From NCBI GenBank assembly GCA_963971575.1, contig OZ020611.1, positions 64,761,381-64,825,380 of the forward strand: 64,000 bases of DNA. The letters are read 5' to 3'. Both the position numbers and the translations under genes were made by a program. Origin of the DNA: Liopterus haemorrhoidalis (taxonomy: Eukaryota; Arthropoda; Insecta; Coleoptera; Dytiscidae). The notes under the pieces were generated by a model. It was not told the origin of the DNA, ran no database searches, and saw only the letters and a list, made by a program, of their open reading frames with translations. Positions 55,766-64,000 of this stretch are shown piece after piece. Positions within the stretch are counted from its first letter, which is position 1. The number at the start of each line of letters is the position of its first letter.

Positions 55766-57136
55766 GCAACATTTGTAGTTTTTTCTGGAATTTTAAATTT
55801 TAGTAAAAAATGTCCTGCGCTCAAATGTTGCACACATCCCCGCTTTTATACAAGCCGGGCCTGAAAGAATGTAGTTAAATAAATTTGTACAAAACATGTA
55901 GTTAAACAAAATTGTACTCTTGATATGGATATTCAAAATAATATTCTCTGCTAGTATTCTTTTCGTTGCCAAGAATTTAAGTTTCCGTTTACATTTGATT
56001 CCAACTTATCAAGCCAAACTGCATCCTTGCTTACCCTTGCAAAATTCTCCAATTCACTATAATAGTTCGTGCAGATGCTCTTCGATTGTTCCCCTACAAT
56101 TTCCGTCAATGTGCAAAGTTATCCTCGTTCAAGCTTTTCACCCGTGCATCGGTTCCATCGGTCTGTTATTCGCCAGTGTACAGGGATGTTTGGGTTAACT
56201 GATAGGCTTCTGTTTGATAATATCTAGACAGTCAGATGGGTCCACCATGACATCTCTCGGCGTTCTTTGCATTTAGCTTTAAGCGATGTCATCTAAACAA
56301 ATAGCTTTTTGTTCATGCCACATTTATTTTGCTCGTACGCAAATATACAGAATTTAGAGAGGGTATCCAGAAATTTAAGAATAAATGTTTTGGTAAATTA
56401 TGTGGTGTTGTTCAAAGTATTGAGTTACAATTGTATTTTTCGTACATTCATGAACTGGGGCTAGAAAAATATTTGGGTAGTAATTAAATAATGTTTAGCA
56501 ACTTGTTTTTCAGTATATTAGAGTCCCATCTCTATTAATAAAATAGATATGCTATATGAATTATTGCAAATATCAGGGTCTCGTAGGTATCTAGTAAGTT
56601 GATGCGATTCTAGCAAAAATGTACCAAAAACTTAAGTCCCATAGCCTATTACCAACAAGGGTTAGCTTAAAAATATGAAGAAATCAAAGTAATGTACATA
56701 TTTAACATGTTGATTTAAACCAGAATGGTGCTAATGGAATTCATCATCAGATAATTTTTTCGGAAAATATTAAAAAATTTATGGTTGGTGGAGCATTCGA
56801 TTATTTAAAAAAAAATAATAATTAGTGAACCAAATTTTACTGATGAAGAAAATTTTTTTGGACACAATTTTTACACTATTAAAAAGACATTTTCGACTTA
56901 AAATATAAGTAAAGCCTGGATCATAATAGCTAATAACATAAAGCATATTATAGGTATAAAGATGAGTGTTATTGATTTCAACATTGCTTATAATAATCAG
57001 AACAAAGATGTCCCTATGATTATTATGTTATTATTGTGCTTTTGGTCTATTAAGACACGAAAGGCACATAATGAACCAAAATAGTACTATTGGAATTTTA
57101 GTACATAATTTTTTTGCAAAATACTTTCGGAAAAAG
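55766..57136. other. No gene recognised
   Basis: The plus-strand frame at 55920-56198 (92 codons) has a hydrophobic start but no recognisable domain; the block is GC-richer than average and could be transposon-derived on the other strand. The rest is AT-rich. Confidence 0.35.
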
Positions 57137-57692
57137 TTTTCTCTACGACCACTATAGAATTTACCTATTCTACAACCAATTTTGACTACAGAAAGTTAAT
57201 ATACTAACACAAGAGTTGGAATGTTATTCTACAGCACTTATCTTCTTATGCATTTAGCGTGTATTTCATTCCGTCACTAGTTATGGAATACTATTCCATA
57301 CTTGTTGTCATTTGTTATTGTCACTATAAGATATGCATTACTCTGCACTGAAAAGTAATGCAAATGGTATCTATACGCGTAGGGATACATTAAAATATAT
57401 GCAATGTTTCCATTAAATAAATGCAACAAAACATGCATGTGCGACAATTTAATCTAAACTGAAACAAATAATAAATAAAAAATAAGTTTAATTAATTGAT
57501 TATTTTGTTATGTAATATAAATTATTTGTTAAGATAAAATGTTTGTTAAAATAATTATTTGTTAAATTTCTTTTGTTTTCTGGTGGTCGTAGAGAAAGTA
57601 TGGTCTGTGACTCGGTTGGAAGAGAAATTTCGATGCTCGTGGTTATTCCACTCGCATCGAATTTTCTCATTCCAACCTTGTTACAGAATATA
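57137..57692. mobile_element. Inverted-repeat element with strong hairpin end
   Basis: The segment taacacaagagttggaatg at 57208 and the reverse complement of the right end (taacaaggttggaatgagaa) are inverted. A second pair is ctctacgaccac at 57141 and gtggtcgtagag at 57584. A hairpin at 57614-57677 has arms of about 26 bp (ggttggaagagaaatttcga and its near complement). No coding. The order of the pairs does not form one simple fold, so two copies may overlap. Confidence 0.55.
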
Positions 57693-58173
57693 CTATTCTT
57701 AAATTGTTGAGTTATTTAAAAAATAATATATATTTTGGCAATAAAATTATGCTTTTGCAAAGAACCGGAGAATATTTTGACACCATTTTCAGCGTAAATG
57801 CTTCAAAATACTTGTCCCCCATTTTATTTTCCAAAGGAAAAAATTCATACTAATTCATGTGAAACGGAATAGTACGTTGGAAATTTTTTATTAAATTGTT
57901 TTTTCGAAAAATGTCGATTTAGTTCTGGGTAGTAGTAAAATTGATGTGTATTTTTCAATTATGGTGAGGCATCAAACGAAAATTCTTGAAACGTAAATAA
58001 AGGATCATAAAGCAATTTAAATATGTTTACACGCGGTTTTGTCAAAAATATTTCCAAAGAATCCACATTTGTTTGTCACATACTGTATTTTAAAAATTAT
58101 ATACATTTATGTACGACAAAATGGTAAAAAACGAACTTTCGATTAGCTATTATTTCAATAAAATTTTTATAGT
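57693..58173. other. No gene recognised
   Basis: AT-rich; nothing supported. Confidence 0.4.
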
Positions 58174-59035
58174 TTCGTAGTTATGACAAGAAAACCCTTT
58201 TAATGTCACTCATATGTCCGTCTGTCTGTCTGGCTGTAGAAATTGTAGCCAAAGTGCTTAACATAAAAAGTTAAAATTTAACTTGCTTGTAGAATTCCCA
58301 CATATAGGAAAACTATAATGAGTTCAAAAAACACATCGCGAGAAAAATATAATCAAATATATATTTAATGAAAAAATAATTATTTTTCAAAAATTTTGAA
58401 TTAAGTATCAAATGTAACCTCTGAATATCTGGATAAAACAAGAACGTTTTTGCCAAAAATATGTCCTGATACTGAAAATAAAATTCAATAATGTATGAGA
58501 ACAGAAATTTTTGATCAGATCAGTTTATTTTGTACTGGTGAAAGAAAAAAAAATAATAATAATTAAAAGTTAATTGTGTGGTATCAAATGAAACCTAGTA
58601 GATTAAGGAACGGGAAGTATTATTTTTAAATTTCTTTATTTTGAACGATTTTTACCTAAAACTTGCTTAAAAATCCCTTATCCCGCACCCTTCCACCCGG
58701 GTAATCTAAAGATCTGAAAAAATTCTGAGTATTGCACTTTAAGGTGAATTGGAACAGAAACACCTATTGACATGATCTAATAATTTCGAAAGTTACTGAA
58801 TATTTTAGAACATCGTGCTTACAATATTTATCTGACAGACTAGAACTGGATAGTCATAGCTGGATCATGATGCAAGCGCATCTTAAGTACGTTTGCTGTC
58901 CCTAAATGGAAGCAGGTGGATTATGCTTCCAAAAGTAATCAAAATTTATAATTTTTAATATGTGCCTATTCATAATTTGGTATCACTTACTAAACATCTA
59001 CAAAATCCTGAAATGTGTGAAAATTAACACTTCGT
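58174..59035 (+). repeat. Dispersed repeat family C, diverged copy 4
   Basis: It starts tttcgtagttatgacaagaa and contains gtccgtctgtctgtctgg, aaattgtagccaaagtgctt and cacatataggaaaa, then ends with cctgaaatgtgtgaaaatta. The order and ends match copy 1. The ctgt tract has only about three units. Confidence 0.65.
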
Positions 59036-59084
59036 ATCAATTTTTTATTACATGATGGTACACATTATATTAAAGCTCTTTATA

Positions 59085-59765
59085 CGAGGGTGGCCTTTTA
59101 TATTGCGGGATTTGAGATCAAAAACAATTATTTGTCAACAAAAGTGGCTTTATTGTTTTTTAATATATTCTCCATGAAGGTCAATACATTTTTGCATGCG
59201 TTTGAACCAATTTTCGAGGCTCTTTTTCCACTTCGATTGAGGCTTTTTCCACTGCGATTGTCAAATTATGTGGGATGTACATGCAGTAATCAATGTATGC
59301 TGGTCCTACTAATGCCCAAGGATTCCTCAATCTCACGATAAGTCACATGACGATATTGCAGTATCAATTCACGTACAGCATTAATGTTTTCCGAAACAAC
59401 AACTGATTTTGGACAACCTCCACGAAATTCGTCCTTAAGCGAAATGCGGCCACAATTCAAGTCGGCAAACCATCGATAAACAGTAGTCCTTTATGGCGCT
59501 TCATCGCCAAAAGTAGAATTAAGTTCATCGATGCACTGTTGTTGGGTTAATCCACGTCGAAAGTTGTAAAAAATAATCGCTCGAAAATGTTCACGATTTA
59601 ATTTCATTTTTAGCCAAGATGATTTTTTTAAGTTACTGTAAACAATACAAATAGCGCTCGTGCGTCAAAACGTTCTGAATACGTATACCGTCTAAAATGT
59701 CAAACTTTACGATAGAAGCGTCAGTTACCAGATGGCAGCACTAGTTAATATAAGAGACAACGTAG
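59085..59765 (-). mobile_element. mariner of a second lineage, internally deleted
   Basis: The minus strand opens with ATG at about 59608 and reads MKLNREHFRAIIFYNFRRGL, TQQQCIDELNSTFGDEAP, then a stop (TAA for a Ser or Arg), TTVYRWFADLNCGRISLKDE and VRELILQYRHVTYREIEESL. This is the mariner N-terminal helix-turn-helix pair. After about 110 residues the catalytic core is deleted and the reading jumps to a C-terminal piece (ACKNVLTFMENILKN). Terminal regions begin at tacgagggtggccttttata on the left and end near acgttgtctct on the right (complement). It is a different lineage from the copies at 5737, 9211 and 11250. Confidence 0.8.
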
Positions 59766-61040
59766 TAAAATTATTCGAAATTGTGATAATTTATATGTAA
59801 CATTATTTTTTTTAAATATTTTAATATGTAATCATGTGTTCCGGGACTACTAGTAAAAATATTCAAAAATGTATTTTCAATCAAAATTCATGGATAAATT
59901 AATACTGAATGTGCCACTGAATAAGAAAGTCGGCTTCAAATCGTAACATCAGTCGTTATAAAGTTACATAAGCTCAGTTAGACTGAGAAAAAGTCAATTT
60001 ACTAGATTTGCTATCCTCTTAACATAACTGTACAAAGATTAATAAAAATATGGTTTACATTACTCTTCATTAAAGGTCAAAAAAATGAAAAAAAAAAAAC
60101 ATGCAACAAAAGGCAAAAGTTTTTCTTTTTATATTTTGTCTAAGTTACTTCTTGTGTTGTTGTTAACTGCGTGCTGAAAGAAATAAAAATAGAAACATAT
60201 ATAAAACCATTCGTATAAAGCCGTACAATAATTATTTAGATTAAATATTTAACAAAGAACAATTTATATGTTTAAACCCAATTTCTATTCCAGACACACA
60301 AAAAATAAAATTAATGAAACTTTACCTATCTACAATCCTACTTATACATTTATTGGTTTTACACCATCTCCAGAGACTGTCCGAGCATATTCCTGTCCGG
60401 ACGATAAATATCGCAGTGATCCTGGTCAGACAAGCGGCTACCCAACAACGACGGTAGCCAAGCTTTCGAAATAAGAATAACGGGACAAGTATGCGACTCC
60501 TGAAGAACAGGTATTATTTATTTTCATTAGCCGATGTCGTGGCGTGTACAGCGGTACAGCGCCCCTGTAGTCCATAGGGACAGTGATACATTGATACTAG
60601 CGGTAATTCACGCCGTCAAGAGCGCAGTGATACATGGTAGAACGACTTTTTATTTTAACCTTCAGTCAAGATATTTTTTGAAAAGAAGTAAAAGTGATGT
60701 CTTGAGATATTTATTGCTGCTGTAATAGAAAATTTTATCAGAAAGTTTTTATTGGAAAATTTTTATATACTTTCTTTTACGTTATAGAATTTATTTTTAT
60801 TTGATAACTTTTATAAATTACCTGCTAAAATTTTAAAACTTTAATATCATTACACTTTTCAATGTTTTTATTTTTCAACTAACGATAAAAAAAAGTAATT
60901 TTATTCAGTGACGGAAAAATATTTTAAATTAAGAATAATGCAAGTTTTAATACGAAGGGCATGAAAATCGATGTTGCTCAAAGAGTTAATTCAGTAGCAA
61001 ACTAGGCCTTGCTAAAGGCACTGTAATATGAAGGACGGAG
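59766..61040. other. No gene recognised
   Basis: A frame at 60268-60474 ends in a Thr/Pro-rich stretch (PDDKYRSDPGQTSGYPTTT) and may be coding debris from a transposon. The block 60530-60650 is GC-richer. No domain identified. Confidence 0.35.
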
Positions 61041-61059
61041 TATGTCCCTCTTAACATAC

Positions 61060-61476
61060 CGTTTTATTATTATTATTTGGGGTTTGTCAGTTCTTGACAA
61101 GCCACTAATCGCAAACTTCAGCAAGCTTTTGAGTCGCGTTATACTAGAGACTAGTGGAGCTAAATACACACTGCATCCCAAACCCTGGCTATATGCAGAC
61201 GCGGAAATTACGCCAGATCGAGTGCCCGCACCATGCGGAGTGACCCGAGCGGCACTGCTTTCTGCATTCTGCAGATAAAAGATATGTCAGAAGATCTGCG
61301 GGCGGGAATGGACTCGATATCCCTTCGATATGAGGCTTTCATACCACCCAATTATTATTATTATGGGGTTTGTCAGGTCTTGACAAGCGTCCACTTATCT
61401 CAAACTTCAGCAACCTTTTGAGCCGCGTCATACTAGAGACTAGTGGTGCTATTATTATTATTATTATTATTATTTT
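61060..61476 (+). repeat. Duplicated 100-bp segment with ATT runs
   Basis: The segment tttgtcagttcttgacaagc (61082) to ctagagactagtggagct (61161) recurs at 61370-61452 with about 85-90 percent identity by eye. Each copy is preceded by an ATT run, and (ATT)9 follows the second at 61449-61475. The layout suggests tandem insertion or duplication of a LINE/SINE tail. Confidence 0.65.
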
Positions 61477-61599
61477 TTCCTTTCTTTGTAAATAATCACG
61501 GACTTAGTCCGGGGCTTACAACCGTACGGACCAAAGTCAAGTATCGGCTGCTTTCCTAATATGTTCCTCGTCTAGTCTAGTATGGTGTGGTGGTGTATT

Positions 61600-62165
61600 T
61601 CGTTAACGAGGGCGAAGATTGTAGAGTTTCTGCTGTTGTGTTGTGTCGGGTTTTTGTGTTTGTTCTTCTAATGCTTCAGTGTCTGTTAGTTTTCGTTGTT
61701 TGGTTTTGAATTTTGTTGTTCTGTGTAGTTTTTGTGTGTTTTGTGATGGTTGAACGTCTTGTTCCGTGTGGTTGGACTCTTGTGACGGTAGTTGTGTATA
61801 TGCCATTTGTTCGTCTTGTGCGGATATAGAGTGCTGCAATATGTGTTCTATATTGTATAATGCTATTCTTTGTGGATGTTGTGTGAAAAGTGTAATGTTG
61901 TGTGCTATGTTTAGGAATTTTCTTACAATAGGACATGTGTTTATAATTACGGCTTTTTGTATTTCTGTTTAAGTTTAATATATGTAAGCTATTATGCATA
62001 GTTTGTGGGATACCCCCGTCGAACTGATAACTATAGGTACCGTGAGGACCTTCTACATTTTCAGGAGAGTTTTTAGTTCAACAGCAAGGCCAGTGTATTT
62101 TCTATGTTTTTCGACGTGTGTGTTGTGTAAATTGTGTATATTGGGCCCTGCTATTTCGATAAGGT
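61600..62165 (-). pseudogene. LINE ORF C-terminus, third lineage
   Basis: From 62165 the minus strand reads LIEIAGPNIHNLHNTHVEKH, RKYTGLAVELKTLLKM, a TAG stop at an expected Trp, then VLTVPIVISSTGVSHK. This is the distal region of LINE ORFs in which a Lys-Tyr-x-x-L segment precedes a V-P-I-V-I-x-x-x-G block. After frameshifts it gives a Thr/Gln-rich stretch ending KLYNLRPR at 61603. A 3' UTR runs left to the (ATT)9 at 61449-61475. Dead through the stop and frameshifts. Confidence 0.7.
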
Positions 62166-62189
62166 ATTAAGACATGATTACGGATATTA

Positions 62190-63655
62190 AGATGGTATCG
62201 GAGCAGTTAACAAGGGCGCTGGTACATGAAGGACGGCATACGGCGTTCTTCAAATTCTCTTATTCTTCCTCACTTATGAAAATGGTGGTAAGTGGTATAT
62301 TTGCCAAAGGGCACCGAAATCTTACTAACATCACATAATTAGCATTTGCATCGGAGTGGTTTACAAAGGTGCTAGTTCCTGAAGAGCTGCGTACACCCTT
62401 CTTCAAATACCTTTTTAATCCCCTCATTTATGAAAAAGGCGAGAAGCCGTATATTTGCCAAAGGCTCGATAATCTTAGTTATACCTCTTAAATAGGCGTT
62501 GGCATCGGAGCAGGTTACAAGGGTGCTGGTACATGAAGAGCTTTTGAAAAAGCCGAATACCTGTTTATTTGCCAAGGGCGCCAAATTCTTAGTTGCACCT
62601 CTTAACTAGGAGTTGCTATCGGAGCAGTTTATTATACAAGGGCGCTGTTACATGAAGAGCGGCGTACGACCTTCTTCAAATAAGTTTTTATCCCCCCTCA
62701 CTTTTGAAAAAGATGAAAAGCTGTATATTTGCAAAATGCGTCAAAATCTTATTACACCTCTTAATTAGGCATTGTTATCGGAGCAGTTAACAAGGGCGCT
62801 GGTACATGAAGGACGGCGTACTGCGTTCTTCAAATTCTCTTACTCTTCCTCATTTATGAAAAAGGCGGGAAGTTGTATATTTGCCAAGAGCACCAAAATC
62901 TTACTCACATCTCTTAACTAGGTGTTTGCATCGGAGTGGTTTACAAAGGCCCTGGTACCTGAAGTGCTGCGTACGACCTTCTTCAAATATCTTTTTAACC
63001 CCCTCATTTATGAAAAAGGCGAGAAGCTGTATATTTGCCAAAGGCTCGAAAATCTTGGTTGCACCACTTAAAAAGGTATTGGCATCGAAGCAGTTTACAA
63101 GGGTGCTGGTACATGAAGAGCGGCCTACGGCCCTCTTTTTATGCCCACTCACTTTTGAAAAAGCCGAGTAGCTGTTTATATGCCAAGGGCGCCAAATTAT
63201 TAGTTGCACCTCTTAACTAGGCGTTGGCATCGTAGCAGTTTATCGTACAAAGGCGCTGTTACATGAAGAGTGGCGTACGATCTTCTTCAAATAAGTTTTT
63301 ATCACCCCTCATTTTTGAAAAAGACAAGAAGCTGTATATTTGCCAATGGCGGCAAAAACTTAGTTACACCTCTTAATTAGGTGTTGGTATCACAGCAGTT
63401 TACAAGGACGCTGGTACGTGAAGGACGGCGTACGGCGTTCTTCAAATTCTCTTATCCTCCCTCACTTTTGAAAAAGCCGAGTAGTTGTATAATGGCCAAA
63501 GTCGACAAATTCTTAGTTACACCTCTGAACTAGGCGTTGGCAGCGGAGTAGTTTACAAGGGTGCTGCTACATGAAGAGCGGCGTACGACATTCTTCAAAT
63601 AACTTTTTATCCCCCCTCAATTTTGAAAAAAATCTTAGTACGCCGAGTTAATTAG
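62190..63655. repeat. Satellite array, 153-bp monomers in 4-mer higher-order repeats
   Basis: Monomer marks (tcggag and variants) fall at 62198, 62351, 62505, 62619, 62778, 62931, 63085, 63230, 63390 and 63543. Spacings are 153, 154, 114, 159, 153, 154, 145, 160 and 153. Monomers one, two, three and four of the first set match those 580-612 bp further on better than they match their neighbours, for example ggagtggtttacaaagg only in the second of each set. The third monomer carries a 31-bp deletion in the first set. Frames on both strands at 62372-63220 are by-products. The array ends at ttagtacgccgagttaat. Confidence 0.9.
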
Positions 63656-64000
63656 TTACAGTTTTTAATGATTAGAAACAATGAATGCTTAACATAAACG
63701 ATATATCTACAGTATCTCTTTTCAAAGGTTGACTTTTTCAAATTCAATAGTTGCTTGTCTTTGGAAACAGCAGCTTGAAAATTATAAATGTACACCCGAA
63801 CCATTCATAGACTCTTCAGTCATGAAGTTTTTCTTACGAACGAAGCTTTTTCCTAAGTTTTTTCCGAAGTGACAGTATAGGGTACCCCATCGGGTACGCC
63901 GGATTTAAAATTCCCTCAATTTTTTTTTTGTGTTTAAGTTGGCAACTCTAATGTTTGACATTTGTCATCTGCTGTTATTGAGGTTATTAAAAATGGCTCA
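63656..64000. other. No gene recognised; possible ORF start at the edge
   Basis: An ATG at 63993 (atggctca) is cut by the window end and cannot be judged. The stretch contains a near-palindromic taccccatcgggta at 63884. Confidence 0.3.

Noticed and set aside
55920..56198. Secreted or membrane protein gene, from its hydrophobic start
   Set aside because: No domain, no conserved pattern and no splice or promoter support; kept only as unrecognised sequence.
62372..63220. ORFs of 61-102 codons on both strands
   Set aside because: They lie inside the tandem satellite and mirror each other on opposite strands.

Overview
The window looks like gene-poor, transposon-saturated DNA of an insect or other arthropod. 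It is AT-rich, carries mariner, hAT, PIF/Harbinger-like, Helitron, Ty3/gypsy, non-LTR (LINE) and tRNA-derived SINE sequence, and has no operon-like coding. I found no intact host gene, rRNA gene or functional tRNA gene. Almost every recognisable coding stretch is a decayed piece of a transposase or reverse transcriptase. The species cannot be named from this sequence; a beetle or bug is a guess from the element mix.

Layout. 1-5.7 kb: LINE fragments (RT start at 2.1 kb, C-termini at 3.05 and 4.36 kb). 5.7-12 kb: three copies of one deleted mariner, a Harbinger-like inverted-repeat element that keeps only a first exon, a minus-strand gypsy pol remnant (protease, RT, RNase H), and a hAT MITE inserted into the edge of another hAT element. 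12.5-15.2 kb: one LINE RT pseudogene split by a hAT element (8-bp TSD) and by a TA-flanked element. 16.5-17.4 kb: a SINE inside another SINE, then a hAT transposase C-terminus. 18-30.3 kb: a graveyard of at least eight LINE pieces, with a GACA/GACG minisatellite. 31.5-42 kb: a Harbinger-type MITE, a 1,989-bp hAT element with exact 8-bp TSD, further hAT and Harbinger-like MITEs, and two copies of a dispersed repeat, each hit by a hAT element at almost the same base. 45.3-54.1 kb: a MITE with 34-bp inverted repeats, then a LINE whose 3' UTR carries two head-to-tail Helitrons (3.68 and 3.62 kb) filled with tandem repeats. 54.4-62.2 kb: more LINE, SINE, mariner and dispersed-repeat copies. 62.2-63.65 kb: a satellite array with four-monomer higher-order structure.

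The strongest signals are the two satellite-bearing Helitrons (TC start, CTAG end, terminal hairpin, no target duplication), the dimeric higher-order pattern inside the second one, the 153-bp tetrameric satellite at the right end, and the nested insertions whose target duplications give a relative chronology. Two elements keep only an ATG-led first exon followed by a splice donor; the one at 14.25-15.19 kb may belong to a little-described DNA transposon group.
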